DNA of 64,000 nt from Mogibacterium diversum (GCF_002998925.1 NZ_CP027228.1:124001-188000); one strand, 5' to 3'; positions 43,668-52,542 are shown, numbered from the stretch's first letter. Numbers and translations are program-made. Notes: a model not told the origin generated them from the sequence alone.

Positions 43668-45035
43668 TTAGTGAAATCCGATTCCAGCAATTAAGGTACC
43701 GATTCTAAGTGCGAAGAGTGCAAATGAAACCCACATTACTGGGGAAACTTCCTTAATCTTTCCTCCGATAACCTTAAGTAGCACCCAAGAAATCATACCG
43801 AACATGATTCCGTTTGCTATGGAATAAGTAAAAGGCATGAATGTGATTGCGCAGAATGCAGCAGCAGTATCAGCGATATCAGAGTCAAAGTCGATATTCT
43901 TGATAGACGACACCATCAATAATCCTACATACATAAGCGCTGGAGTTGTAGCAAATCCAGGGATAGCTAGGAATACTGGTGAGAAGAATAGTGCTACTGC
44001 GAACATAACAGCAGATGTAACTGCAGTAAGACCTGTCCTACCTCCAGCAGCTACTCCGGCACTCGACTCAACGTATGAAGTTACTGTTGAGGTTCCCACG
44101 ATAGCTCCGAATATTGTTCCGAATGCATCAGCGAGAAGAGCGCCTTTAGCACGAGGAAGATTTCCATTTTCGTCGAGAAGATTTCCCTTAGATGCAACTC
44201 CGATAAGTGTTCCTACAGTATCAAATAAGTCAACGAACAGGAATGAGAATGTGATAACTAAGAAGTTAATCAGATTCTGTGAAATCCAAGCGAAGTCAAA
44301 CTGTCCGATGTGCGGTGCGGATGGAATACTGAAAATCTTTGCAGGTACTAGTGAGAACGCGCCAGCAGCAGGATCTACGTGGTACCAACCAGTCTTTTCT
44401 GCGATAATTCCGAGAATCCATGTGATGAGGATACCCCATAGAACTGCACCAGGGACGTTCTTGCGAACCATAGCACAGATACAGAAGAATCCGATCATAG
44501 CAAGTACAAACTGTGGTGTTCCAACGTGACCGAGATCAACGAGTGTTGCAGTGCTGCTGATTACAATACCTGCACCCTTTAGTCCAACGAGTACGATAAA
44601 TAATCCGATACCCGCTGTGATTCCATACTTTAGGTTAGCAGGTACTTCGTTAACAAGCTTTTCACGGAAGCTAGTTAGTGAAAGAAGAACGAATACGATA
44701 CCTTCTATAAGTACTGCGGCAAGTGCGATTTTCCATGGGTCATTAATCCCTGCCTTGGCCATAGGTATGCAGACCGAGTAAGCGAAGTATGCGTTTAGTC
44801 CCATTCCTGAAGCTAGTGCAACAGGATAGTTTGCGAAGAATGCCATGAATAGTGTCGCTACAGTTGCGGAAACTGCAGTAGCTGTGAAAACAGCCGCCCC
44901 GTCCATGCCTGCAGCAGAGAGAATGTTAGGGTTTACTGCCAGGATATATACCATCGATAGGAATGTGGTAATTCCGGCAATAATCTCAGTACTTGTGGTA
45001 GTACCGTGTTCCTTAAGTTTAAAAAACTTTTCCAT
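43668..45035 (-). CDS. NCS2-family purine permease (AzgA/PbuG-like)
   Basis: The 455-residue protein has about twelve to fourteen membrane helices and the AzgA-type motifs NPNILSAAGMDGAAVFTATA (about residue 36), GMGLNAYFAY (about 77) and FVDLFDTVGTLIG (about 265). Relatives import hypoxanthine, guanine or adenine with protons. Upstream are a promoter at 45116-45144 and a PurBox-like site at 45200-45212, suggesting PurR control. It is divergent from galE. Confidence 0.92.
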   Translation of the reverse strand: MEKFFKLKEHGTTTSTEIIAGITTFLSMVYILAVNPNILSAAGMDGAAVFTATAVSATVATLFMAFFANYPVALASGMGLNAYFAYSVCIPMAKAGINDPWKIALAAVLIEGIVFVLLSLTSFREKLVNEVPANLKYGITAGIGLFIVLVGLKGAGIVISSTATLVDLGHVGTPQFVLAMIGFFCICAMVRKNVPGAVLWGILITWILGIIAEKTGWYHVDPAAGAFSLVPAKIFSIPSAPHIGQFDFAWISQNLINFLVITFSFLFVDLFDTVGTLIGVASKGNLLDENGNLPRAKGALLADAFGTIFGAIVGTSTVTSYVESSAGVAAGGRTGLTAVTSAVMFAVALFFSPVFLAIPGFATTPALMYVGLLMVSSIKNIDFDSDIADTAAAFCAITFMPFTYSIANGIMFGMISWVLLKVIGGKIKEVSPVMWVSFALFALRIGTLIAGIGFH

Positions 45036-45115
45036 AAAGATAACTCCTTCTAGTGATAAATAATTTCTTTTAAATATTTGAATAGCTCATATAATAGCCT
45101 ATTCGTGATAGAATA

Positions 45116-45144
45116 ATTATAGGTTGCATAAAGACCGACTTCAA
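45116..45144 (-). promoter_or_regulatory. promoter of the purine permease gene
   Basis: On the minus strand TTGAAG (45144-45139), 17 bases, TATAAT (45121-45116). The leader to the ATG is about 70 bases and holds no purine riboswitch core. Confidence 0.75.
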
Positions 45145-45199
45145 GAAAGGTTCACACAAATTAGTGGCTTAAAATGATATATCAGTCATAAAAAATGAT

Positions 45200-45212
45200 T
45201 TTTCCGAACTTT
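45200..45212. promoter_or_regulatory. PurBox-like PurR site
   Basis: TTTTCCGAACTTT matches AWWWCCGAACWWT except at the first position. It lies about 56 bases upstream of the permease -35. A weaker inverse half-site (GTTC at 45235-45238) is found downstream. Gram-positive PurR normally uses paired sites. Confidence 0.45.
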
Positions 45213-45215
45213 GCA

Positions 45216-45271
45216 ACGTGTAAAGCGGTGGAATGTTCAAGGAAGCAGCGGAAACCGCCGAGAACCCATGT
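45216..45271. ncRNA. base-paired element of unknown identity between divergent promoters
   Basis: ACGTG (45216-45220) pairs with CATGT (45267-45271), and GCGGT (45225-45229) with ACCGC (45254-45258). An alternative hairpin GCGG-AAA-CCGC (45248-45258) would compete with the second stem. On the plus strand the centre reads GGAAGCAGCGG, recalling the SRP GGAAGCAGC core, but the required partner sequence is absent. It lies upstream of both the permease and galE promoters, so if transcribed it would be a separate small RNA. Confidence 0.3.
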
Positions 45272-45290
45272 ATTTATTTTAACTATATAA

Positions 45291-45319
45291 TAGACTTTGA
45301 TATTGAGAAAATCTATAAT
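45291..45319 (+). promoter_or_regulatory. candidate galE promoter
   Basis: TAGACT (45291-45296), 17 bases, TATAAT (45314-45319). The -35 matches four of six consensus positions. Confidence 0.6.
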
Positions 45320-45372
45320 GTATCACCATAAGCGATTTTAGAAGTTATTTATACGGTATTGAGGTTGGAAAA

Positions 45373-46410
45373 ATGTCAGATATTAATATTGATAACAAAG
45401 CTTATAAGAAAAAAATTCTGCTCACTGGTGGCGCTGGGTATATTGGCAGTCATGTTGCTGTTTCGCTTCTCGAATCGGGATTCGATATCGTAATAGCTGA
45501 TAACCTTAGTAATTCCAGTGAAGAATCGCTCTCGGGAATTCGAAAAATTACGGGAAGAGATTTTACGTTCTATAATATAGATGTTTGCGATAAGTCACTC
45601 CTTGTGGACTTATTTGAAAAAGAAGAGTTAGATGCGGCTATACATCTAGCTGGATACAAGGCTGTCGGAGATGCGGTTAAGTCACCGCTTAAATATTACC
45701 GAAACAACATTGCGTCTACCACATCGTTGCTCGAGGTGATGGATAATTACGGTGTGCGCAAGATTATACTTAGCTCATCCGCAAATGTATATGGCGAGTC
45801 AAGCGTTGTGCCAGTTACCGAGGGTTGTGAGACCGGGAATTGTACAAATCCTTATGGTCGGACTAAGTGGGTTCAAGAGGAGATGCTAAGGGATGTATTC
45901 ACCTCTGATGATAGGTGGAATATAGTGATTCTCAGATACTTCAATCCGGCAGGCGCCCATCCGAGTGGTCTGATTGGCGAGATGTATGGAAAGTCTCCAA
46001 GCAATATCGTCCCGTCGCTTGCTCTTGCGGCAAATGGAGATATTCCGTACTTTAAAGTGCTCGGCACTAGATATAATACGCCTGATGGTACAGGTATTAG
46101 AGATTATATTCATATAACAGATCTAGCTAATGGGCACGTTATGGCTATAAAAAAGCTTTATAGTCAGCCGAATGTATATACATATAATCTTGGAACTGGT
46201 CGTGGATACAGTGTGTTAGAAACCATTAAGGCTTTTGAAAAAGCCTCAGGTAGAGAGATCCCATACAAGATAGAAGCTGCGAGAGATGGTGATATAGCAG
46301 AAATGTATGCTTGCAGCGATAAGGCTAGAGAAGAGCTTGGATGGACTGCAAAGTACGGGATAGAGGATATCTGCAGATCGGCTTGGAATTGGCACAATAA
46401 AATATATTAA
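45373..46410 (+). CDS. galE: UDP-glucose 4-epimerase
   Basis: The 345-residue SDR enzyme interconverts UDP-glucose and UDP-galactose. It has the NAD loop LLTGGAGYIGSHVA (about residue 16), the catalytic serine region LSSSANVYGES (about 137), and the Y-x-x-x-K in NPYGRTKWVQEE (about 159). RYFNPAGAHPSG and GTGIRDYIH follow as in true epimerases. GAGGTTGG precedes the ATG. No galK or galT is adjacent; a galactokinase-like pseudoenzyme lies 16 kb away. Confidence 0.95.
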   Translation: MSDINIDNKAYKKKILLTGGAGYIGSHVAVSLLESGFDIVIADNLSNSSEESLSGIRKITGRDFTFYNIDVCDKSLLVDLFEKEELDAAIHLAGYKAVGDAVKSPLKYYRNNIASTTSLLEVMDNYGVRKIILSSSANVYGESSVVPVTEGCETGNCTNPYGRTKWVQEEMLRDVFTSDDRWNIVILRYFNPAGAHPSGLIGEMYGKSPSNIVPSLALAANGDIPYFKVLGTRYNTPDGTGIRDYIHITDLANGHVMAIKKLYSQPNVYTYNLGTGRGYSVLETIKAFEKASGREIPYKIEAARDGDIAEMYACSDKAREELGWTAKYGIEDICRSAWNWHNKIY

Positions 46411-46429
46411 TTTAAATTAATAAATCTAC

Positions 46430-46468
46430 AGGTGGTGTATGAAAATAAATACATGCATCACCTTTTAA
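46430..46468 (+). terminator. terminator after galE
   Basis: AGGTGGTGTAT pairs with ATGCATCACCT over 11 bp (two wobbles) around a 12-base loop, then TTTTAAAA. Confidence 0.65.
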
Positions 46469-46484
46469 AATGGAATATTGCGTG

Positions 46485-46523
46485 TAGACTTTAAGTCTAA
46501 CAGGCTGTAAAATTAGTCTAACA
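46485..46523 (+). promoter_or_regulatory. promoter with palindrome and 21-base-spaced direct repeats
   Basis: TAGACT (46485-46490), 17 bases and TAAAAT (46508-46513) form a promoter. The -35 lies in a palindrome (TAGACTT-T-AAGTCTA, 46485-46499). AGTCTAACA occurs at 46494-46502 and again at 46515-46523, exactly 21 bases apart (two helical turns), flanking the -10. This is the geometry of a regulator binding one DNA face. Confidence 0.5.
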
Positions 46524-46541
46524 AATTACTCGTTAAGTTTT

Positions 46542-46566
46542 AGCGGCAGAGTGTTGCTGCTTTTTT
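46542..46566 (+). terminator. leader terminator/attenuator just before the surface protein gene
   Basis: AGCGGCA pairs with TGCTGCT (7 bp, one wobble) around a six-base loop and is followed by TTTTT. It lies between the promoter at 46485 and the ribosome site at about 46572, so transcripts would be cut short unless it is overridden. Confidence 0.6.
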
Positions 46567-46587
46567 AATAGAAGGAGGAGAATTAAG

Positions 46588-48765
46588 ATGAAGGCAAAGA
46601 GATTGTCTAAGAAGCTTCATGCGCTAATAGTCGTTGCTGCGATGATAGTTGCCCAGCTTGCTGCTGTGCTTCCAACGTCTGCTGCAAGCAACGTATTACC
46701 TGTTGCGCAGTATGTTACCCAAGTAGGAAGCTCTACTGGTGGAGCAGGTGGTAACAGTTCGACGTATAACGGAACTGTGAAGCTAAAGATTCCAATGTCA
46801 AAGGTTCTTGAACCTAATGAGACAGAGATGGCAAATGCTGCTGCAAATGGTCTGTACCCACACGGAAGAGAGGGGAAAAATAGAATAGCTTACATCGAGT
46901 ACAATGTAACTTTTCCTGAAGATGTGAATCTCGGCAATATATCTGTAGCAAACTCTGTATCATACATAAATAGTAACAGGATAGTTAAGACTGTTAATGG
47001 CAGGACTGTAAACTTCAAGATGTATCTGAACGATGTTAACTGGCAGGGCATCTATAATGCATATCTTGCAGATAAGGCGAATCCAAATGCTCATACTGTA
47101 GATATCAGCATTCCTTATAGCGTTACAGCTAACGATAAGGCATCAGCTGCTAGAATGGAGGGAGAGCGCATCGTTGGAAAGGGTGATTTCTCGTTCTATC
47201 CATCTGGATTTTTGGCTTTGATTGGTTCTGGCCTTGAGACATACAACACTGACGTAGCAAGCGTTGGTTTTACAAGTAATCTAACACAGTATTTCCCTCA
47301 GGATTTGACTACTACAGGAGATCTCGAGGGTGACATCCTCGTCGGCAATGAGACTGAACACAGTGCTGTGTATGAGGCTCAGAAGGATGATACCATCGAC
47401 TTCACAGGCAACCTCAATGTAAAGCCTATAAAGGACGAGCTCACAAGATTAGAGAATCAGTTTAACGGAGCTGTGGCTGCTGGAATTAACGTCGAAAATA
47501 TCGACACAACCTTTAATGCTTCAATTGAACTTCCTTCTGGTATGAAGTTCAAAGATGCGAATCCAACTGTTCAGCTGCTTGGAGCAAATGGCAAGTTTGA
47601 AATTACTAATTCTTCATTAAATGGTAATAAGGTTGATGTCACCATTAAGCTTAAGAATTCTAATAATATTAGAACCTACAACGAGCTAAAGAGTGCGGTG
47701 TCCGCAGTGGACGACAACTTAAAGGTTGTTGTTAAGGGTGCGCAGTTCACATCTGCTGCAACTGCAGATACAAACTATACGGTAATAGGTAAGGTTAGCG
47801 GAAGCTTCAAAGCAAAGGCTACCAATACAGTAAGCAACAAGGTGATAAACTTTAACTATGCATGGAACGGGAAGCAGAGTGCAGCAGGTTCAGATGCAAC
47901 TAACCCATCTGACCTAAGCAGGATATCTTTCACCCTTAAGTATAAGCAAGCACCTACAGTTGTAACAGACGTTAGAGACCTTGAGGGCGATATACTCATC
48001 GGAAATGAAACAGAGCACAATCAGGTATATGTAACAGGTAGAAACGACACGCATGAAGTCACTGGTCTGCTAAGAGTGAAGCCTGTAAAGGATCAGATGA
48101 CTCAAATCGAGAATCACTATAGTAATCCTATTGCTAATCAAATCAGCCTCGATGGTGTAGATACAACCTTTACTGCAAGCCTTGAATTACCAAATGAAAT
48201 GACATTTGGCAGTGGTACTCCAAGTGCAACTCTTGAAGGTGGCAACAATGTGTTCAAAATCACTGATGTTACTCGCACAGGCAACAAGGTTGTCGTTACT
48301 ATCAAGCTTGTAAAGACTTACACTAACTATGAAGATCTAGCTAGAGATATCAGATCCGTAAGCGATGATCTAAAGGTGAAAGTCGGTGGAGTTAAGTTTA
48401 CAAATGCTGCATTTGTTAACACCAACTATACGATGAAAGGTGAAGTTGGTGGAGTATTTAAAGCAAAGGCAACTCATATACCTAGTGGCAAGGTTGTAAA
48501 CTTTAATCTAAAGTGGAACGGTAAGCAAACTGCAGATGGAGCGGATGCAATTGCCCCAACAGATCTCAGTAAGATTACATTTACTTTAAAGTATGCTCCA
48601 GAGACGACTCCTGTTACACCAGTGAAGCCAAATAAGCCTGCTAAGCTTAGCAAAGTTGTTAAGACTGGCGATACTTCAGATGTTCTGCTATATATGCTCA
48701 TAATGGGTGGTGCGGTAGCAGGTGTTGCTGGTGCAGCTGGACTCAAGAGAAGAGAAGAGAGATAA
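46588..48765 (+). CDS. cell-surface protein with two tandem ~215-residue repeats
   Basis: GAAGGAGGAG precedes ATG 46588. The 725-residue product has a signal peptide ending near PTSAAS (about residue 34), a unique N-terminal domain (about 35-245), two tandem repeats beginning DLEGDILVGNETEH and DLEGDILIGNETEH (about 248 and 465), and a C-terminal sorting-type tail: KTGD, a hydrophobic helix and KRREER. The residues before KTGD are VV rather than LP or SP, so the sortase site is non-standard. It is probably displayed on the cell wall; the ligand is unknown. Promoter and attenuator upstream imply regulated expression. Confidence 0.82.
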   Translation: MKAKRLSKKLHALIVVAAMIVAQLAAVLPTSAASNVLPVAQYVTQVGSSTGGAGGNSSTYNGTVKLKIPMSKVLEPNETEMANAAANGLYPHGREGKNRIAYIEYNVTFPEDVNLGNISVANSVSYINSNRIVKTVNGRTVNFKMYLNDVNWQGIYNAYLADKANPNAHTVDISIPYSVTANDKASAARMEGERIVGKGDFSFYPSGFLALIGSGLETYNTDVASVGFTSNLTQYFPQDLTTTGDLEGDILVGNETEHSAVYEAQKDDTIDFTGNLNVKPIKDELTRLENQFNGAVAAGINVENIDTTFNASIELPSGMKFKDANPTVQLLGANGKFEITNSSLNGNKVDVTIKLKNSNNIRTYNELKSAVSAVDDNLKVVVKGAQFTSAATADTNYTVIGKVSGSFKAKATNTVSNKVINFNYAWNGKQSAAGSDATNPSDLSRISFTLKYKQAPTVVTDVRDLEGDILIGNETEHNQVYVTGRNDTHEVTGLLRVKPVKDQMTQIENHYSNPIANQISLDGVDTTFTASLELPNEMTFGSGTPSATLEGGNNVFKITDVTRTGNKVVVTIKLVKTYTNYEDLARDIRSVSDDLKVKVGGVKFTNAAFVNTNYTMKGEVGGVFKAKATHIPSGKVVNFNLKWNGKQTADGADAIAPTDLSKITFTLKYAPETTPVTPVKPNKPAKLSKVVKTGDTSDVLLYMLIMGGAVAGVAGAAGLKRREER
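47329..48600 (+). repeat. two tandem coding repeats in the surface protein
   Basis: The repeat units run roughly 47329-47955 and 47980-48600. At protein level both go DLEGDIL-GNETEH, then a VKP-KD region, DTTF-AS-ELP, NKV-VTIKL, and W-GKQ-A-G-DA, ending SR/SK-I-FTLKY. Similarity is clear in protein but much diverged in DNA, so the duplication is old. Confidence 0.8.
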
Positions 48766-48800
48766 TTAATCATAAGATTTCTCAAAACATTTTAATAATG

Positions 48801-48833
48801 AAAAAGACGCCGATTAGTCGGCGTCTTTTTTTC
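48801..48833 (+). terminator. terminator between the two surface protein genes
   Basis: AAAGACGCCGA/TCGGCGTCTTT is a perfect 11-bp stem with a TTAG loop and a T-run. Confidence 0.92.
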
Positions 48834-48927
48834 TTAAATTTAGTGTGACATACGAACGTGAATATGCTACATTTGTAATGATGACAATATTAGTCAACAT
48901 TGTGGGTATTTTTATAAGGAGGAAATT

Positions 48928-50379
48928 ATGAATACGAGATTTATTTCTGTATCTAAGAGGCTCATTGTCCTTACCTTGTCATGCATTATGCTGCTCGGTA
49001 TAACACCGATTATGGAAAAAGCTTTTGCAGAGACCATTCATAATGATGTTGTTACTGAAGTCAAACTAACGAAGGCGGATTTAGTTACACCAGCAACATG
49101 GGCGGATGTGACAACTAGGATGCAGCTTGTAGTTAAGTTTGCTTTGAATAATAGAGTTCATTCGGGAGACAAGACTATTATCCATGTCCCTAATGAATTT
49201 GAAATCGTGAAGAGAGAGTCTTTCGCTATCAAGAGCCCTTCAGGCGAGACTATCGCTAATGCGGTTACAGACCCTGATGCGAAGACAGTTACGATTACAT
49301 ATGCCAATTATGTAGATAGTCACTCTGATATATCTGGTTCACTCCATGTCACTGTAAAAATTGATACAGATGTCGTTACATCTGGTCAGACGATGAGACT
49401 GCGTCTGGTTATGGACGGTGGACATGGATTTGACATCAATCCATTTGTATATGCTGGCGTTCGTAGAGATAATCCGGATGAACACCTGTATAAGAGAAGC
49501 TACTTCGATAACAACGATCCTACAATTGTGCGCACCAGAATCCGTGTAAACGGCAAGGGTGGCAATTTTCAGAAACTCACAGTAAAAGACATGATCGAAA
49601 CGCCAGCTGTTTCGTATGACAAGAACAGCTTTAGGATTACGAAGGGTAGGTGGGAGATTGGAGCTGATGGATACTTTGCTCTAAAGAATGAAGTTGACGT
49701 AACAAATCAGATTCCGATTAACTTTAATGGCAACAGCTTCACTATTGATTTCACTAACGTGCAGGGAGAAGGCTACTACATAAAGTATGATATGAAGCTT
49801 TCATATAGACCCGTCAATCAAGAAATTGTCAACAACAGAATTAGTGGCTATAATGACACTCAGGTGCTTATGGACGAAGTAATACGAGCTGTATATCAGG
49901 AGTCTGGTGGTGAGGCAAACGGCTACCACTTTACTATCAAAATCCACAAGGAAAATGAAAATGGTGATAGCTTGAGTGGCGCTGTTTTCGAAGTTATCAG
50001 AGACTCTTCGGGTGTTAAAGTTGGGGAGATTACTACAGACAGCAATGGTAATGGAAGCCTTGGAGGACTTCTGAAGGATAAGTATACGATAAAAGAGAAA
50101 AAAGCTCCAGAAGGATATATGCTATCCACGGAGACTGTTAAGGTAGTTCCAGCGGACTTCGGCCCAGATAAGTCTGTTACGAAGATTATTAAGAACAGCC
50201 AGGTTCCAGGAGAGACTAGCGTAACGGTGACTAAGCGCCGGGATGACAGAAACGACAAGAACAATAGTCCTAAGACTGGTGATTCAAGCAAACCTGTTCA
50301 ATCTGCACTTGTGCTATGTGCCTCTTCGGTTATACTCGCGGTAGTTACAGCTAAAAAAAGACGTAAAAATATTCAGTAG
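48928..50379 (+). CDS. SpaA-type cell-wall-anchored adhesin/pilin
   Basis: GGAGG precedes ATG 48928. The 483-residue product has a signal peptide (cleavage near AFAE, about residue 35), adhesin-like Ig-fold domains (about 36-310, starting VTEVKLTKADLVTPATW), and a SpaA/CnaB-like domain (about 330-425) with FTIKIHKENENG, LSGAVFEVI and a YTIKEKKAPEGY ending whose Glu is the usual isopeptide partner. A sorting signal SPKTGDSS, hydrophobic helix and basic tail close it. No sortase gene is in the window. Likely a surface adhesin. Confidence 0.88.
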   Translation: MNTRFISVSKRLIVLTLSCIMLLGITPIMEKAFAETIHNDVVTEVKLTKADLVTPATWADVTTRMQLVVKFALNNRVHSGDKTIIHVPNEFEIVKRESFAIKSPSGETIANAVTDPDAKTVTITYANYVDSHSDISGSLHVTVKIDTDVVTSGQTMRLRLVMDGGHGFDINPFVYAGVRRDNPDEHLYKRSYFDNNDPTIVRTRIRVNGKGGNFQKLTVKDMIETPAVSYDKNSFRITKGRWEIGADGYFALKNEVDVTNQIPINFNGNSFTIDFTNVQGEGYYIKYDMKLSYRPVNQEIVNNRISGYNDTQVLMDEVIRAVYQESGGEANGYHFTIKIHKENENGDSLSGAVFEVIRDSSGVKVGEITTDSNGNGSLGGLLKDKYTIKEKKAPEGYMLSTETVKVVPADFGPDKSVTKIIKNSQVPGETSVTVTKRRDDRNDKNNSPKTGDSSKPVQSALVLCASSVILAVVTAKKRRKNIQ

Positions 50380-50467
50380 CAAGTTCGGTAATAAGACCAT
50401 TGAACTTTTACAATGATGAATAGCTATGCAAGCAGGTGCTCGAATACTTACGAATTATGAAATAAGG

Positions 50468-50505
50468 CGGCAATCAGCTAGGTATTAGATGATTGCCGTT
50501 TTTTA
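50468..50505 (+). terminator. terminator after the adhesin gene
   Basis: CGGCAATCA/TGATTGCCG is a perfect 9-bp stem followed by TTTTTT. Confidence 0.88.
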
Positions 50506-50537
50506 CATATAAAAGCTTGAAAACTACTCAAATATAC

Positions 50538-50692
50538 TTGCAATAATAAGGCTCGTGACCTATAATATATAGGCATCTTTGTGTTCAAATGCATGGATGT
50601 AGTAAGTAATAATCACATCGTGAAGTTGCCGCGGTGCCTATTGAAGGTTGAAGGCTAGTGTTCACGGTGGAAGTAACAACCGGAGGTTAATT
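50538..50692 (+). promoter_or_regulatory. rpsB promoter and ~120-base leader
   Basis: TTGCAA (50538-50543), 17 bases and TATAAT (50561-50566) start a transcript near 50573. The leader to ATG 50693 has GTTGCC-GCGGTG and CACGGTGG-AACAAC sequences (50624-50680) able to pair, consistent with an autoregulatory ribosomal-protein leader, but I do not recognise a known S2 leader fold. Apart from the terminator at 50468, the 314-base gap holds nothing else. Confidence 0.6.
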
Positions 50693-51433
50693 ATGTCAGT
50701 AGTATCAATGAAACAGCTTTTAGAAGCAGGTGTTCATTTCGGACACCAGACTAGAAGATGGAACCCTAAGATGGCTCCATATATCTTCACAGAGAGAAAT
50801 GGAATCTACATTATCGATCTTCAGCAGACTATTCAGAGAATCGACGATGCTTATGATTTCATCAGAAAAGTAGCAGCAGATGGAGAGCCAATCCTATTCG
50901 TAGGAACTAAGAAGCAGGCTCAGGCTGCTATTAAGGACGAGGCACTACGTTCAGGAATGTACTTCGTTAACGAGAGATGGCTCGGTGGTATGCTCACAAA
51001 CTACAAGACTATCAGCAAGAGAATTGCTAGACTAGCTGAGATTCGTGAGATGGAAGCCGATGGCACTATCGACAAGTATGCTAAGAAGGAAGCTCTCAAG
51101 ATTAGACAGGAAGCTGATAAGCTAGAGAAGTTCCTCGGCGGAATCAAGGACATGAAGGGCATGCCTGGTGCAATGTTCGTAGTAGATCCTAAGAAGGAAA
51201 AGATTGCTGTTAAGGAAGCAAGAACACTTGGAATCCCAGTTGTAGGTATCGTAGATACAAACTGTGATCCAGATGATGTTGATTACATCATCCCTGCTAA
51301 TGATGATGCTATCAGAGCTGTTAAGCTAATCACTTCTGCAATGGCAGATGCTGTAATCGAGGCAAAGCAGGGCGAGAGCTTCGATGCTAGCGAGGTTCCA
51401 GCTGAGGAAGCTGAGACTGAAGCAGAAGCATAA
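50693..51433 (+). CDS. rpsB: 30S ribosomal protein S2
   Basis: ATG 50693 ([20 protein letters not shown]) follows CGGAGGTTAATT; upstream frame positions are not real. The 246-residue protein shows [20 protein letters not shown] (about 21), [10 protein letters not shown] (about 66), [10 protein letters not shown] (about 95) and the C-terminal [20 protein letters not shown] (about 195). An acidic tail follows. It is co-transcribed with tsf, the universal arrangement. Confidence 0.98.
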   Translation: MSVVSMKQLLEAGVHFGHQTRRWNPKMAPYIFTERNGIYIIDLQQTIQRIDDAYDFIRKVAADGEPILFVGTKKQAQAAIKDEALRSGMYFVNERWLGGMLTNYKTISKRIARLAEIREMEADGTIDKYAKKEALKIRQEADKLEKFLGGIKDMKGMPGAMFVVDPKKEKIAVKEARTLGIPVVGIVDTNCDPDDVDYIIPANDDAIRAVKLITSAMADAVIEAKQGESFDASEVPAEEAETEAEA

Positions 51434-51474
51434 ATTAAAGAGATTTTTATAAACGCATAATATAACAAGTGAAT

Positions 51475-51510
51475 GCCGTCCGGACCGAGAACTAACCCGG
51501 CTCGGGCGGT
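51475..51510 (+). other. hairpin in the rpsB-tsf intergenic space
   Basis: CCGAG (51485-51489) pairs with CTCGG (51501-51505), and CCG (51476-51478) with CGG (51507-51509) across a bulge. The following TTATTTAG is a poor T-run. A partial terminator that lowers tsf expression relative to rpsB is possible. Confidence 0.5.
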
Positions 51511-51530
51511 TATTTAGTAAGGAGGACACA

Positions 51531-52442
51531 ATGGCTGTAACAGCTGCACTAGTCAAGGAGCTTCGTGAACTTACAGGTTCCGGAATGATGGATTGCAAGA
51601 AAGCACTAGTTGAGACAGATGGAGACATCGATAAGGCAGTAGACTGGCTTCGTGAGAAGGGAATCATGAAGGCACAGAAGAAGTCCGGCAGAATTGCTGC
51701 TGAAGGACTCGTAAGAATTGCTTTTGGCGAAGGCAACAAGGTTGCTGCAATCGCTGAGGTTAACTCTGAGACTGACTTCGTATCAAAGAACGAAGAGTTC
51801 GTTGAATTTGTTGAAGCAATTGCTGCTGAAGCACTTGTAAAGGGTGACCTAGATATGGATGTTTTCTTAGAAGAGCCATTCCAGGGATCTACTGTTAAGG
51901 AAGTTCTGACAGCAAAGGTTGCTAAGATCGGAGAGAACCTTAACATCAGAAGATACACTAGAGTTGAGGAAGATGGCGTTGTTTACACCGGCTACATCCA
52001 CGGTGGCGGCAGAATCGGTGTTGTTATCGGAATCAAAACTGATGCTACACCTGCAGAGGTAGAAGCTTGCGGCAGAGACGTTGCTATGCAGGTTGCTTCT
52101 ATGAACCCTAAGTTTGTAGATGAAGATGGTGTTGATCCTGAGTACATCGAGAACGAGAAGAAGATTCTCACTGAGCAGGTTCTAAACGAAGGTAAGAAGC
52201 CTGAGATGGTTGAGAAGATTGTTGCTGGCAAAATCAAGAAGGAGCTCAAGGAAGTTTGCCTTGTTGACCAACCTTTCGTTAAGGACAGTGACCTAAGCGT
52301 AGGACAGTATGTTGAGAAGTGCGCTAAGGAAATCGGCAAGGATATGAAGGTTGTATCCATGGTAAGATTCGAAGTTGGCGAAGGAATCGAGAAGAAGGAA
52401 GATGACTTTGCTGCTGAAGTTGCTGCAGCGGTTCAGGGCTAA
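51531..52442 (+). CDS. tsf: translation elongation factor Ts
   Basis: EF-Ts recycles EF-Tu by releasing GDP. The 303-residue protein begins MAVTAALVKELRELTGSGMM with DCKKALVETDGDIDKAVDWL (about 21-40), the TDFVSKNEEF motif (about 82) and two core domains; the last ends in EKKEDDFAAEVAAAVQG. AAGGAGG precedes the ATG. Strongly biased codons fit high expression. A terminator follows. Confidence 0.98.
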   Translation: MAVTAALVKELRELTGSGMMDCKKALVETDGDIDKAVDWLREKGIMKAQKKSGRIAAEGLVRIAFGEGNKVAAIAEVNSETDFVSKNEEFVEFVEAIAAEALVKGDLDMDVFLEEPFQGSTVKEVLTAKVAKIGENLNIRRYTRVEEDGVVYTGYIHGGGRIGVVIGIKTDATPAEVEACGRDVAMQVASMNPKFVDEDGVDPEYIENEKKILTEQVLNEGKKPEMVEKIVAGKIKKELKEVCLVDQPFVKDSDLSVGQYVEKCAKEIGKDMKVVSMVRFEVGEGIEKKEDDFAAEVAAAVQG

Positions 52443-52512
52443 CCTATACTCGTAGTAAGCACTATACAAATAGAATTAAAATCTCGATATTCGTGATATG
52501 TCGGGTAATGAC

Positions 52513-52542
52513 ACAGCGTGGCCACTGGCTGCGCTGTTTTTT
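52513..52542 (+). terminator. terminator after tsf
   Basis: ACAGCG/CGCTGT and an inner GCC/GGC form a hairpin followed by TTTTTT. Confidence 0.88.

Noticed and set aside
43837..44529. 230-codon plus-strand frame inside the purine permease gene
   Set aside because: Antisense shadow of a conserved membrane protein gene; composition typical of an antisense frame.
45080..45125. Purine riboswitch near the purine permease (CTCATATAAT-like string)
   Set aside because: The string is on the plus strand, opposite to the permease, and the conserved P2/P3 loops and junction sequences are absent.
45216..45271. SRP RNA, suggested by GGAAGCAGC on the plus strand
   Set aside because: The obligatory GUCAGG partner and the tetraloop-closing UCC/GGA pairs are missing.
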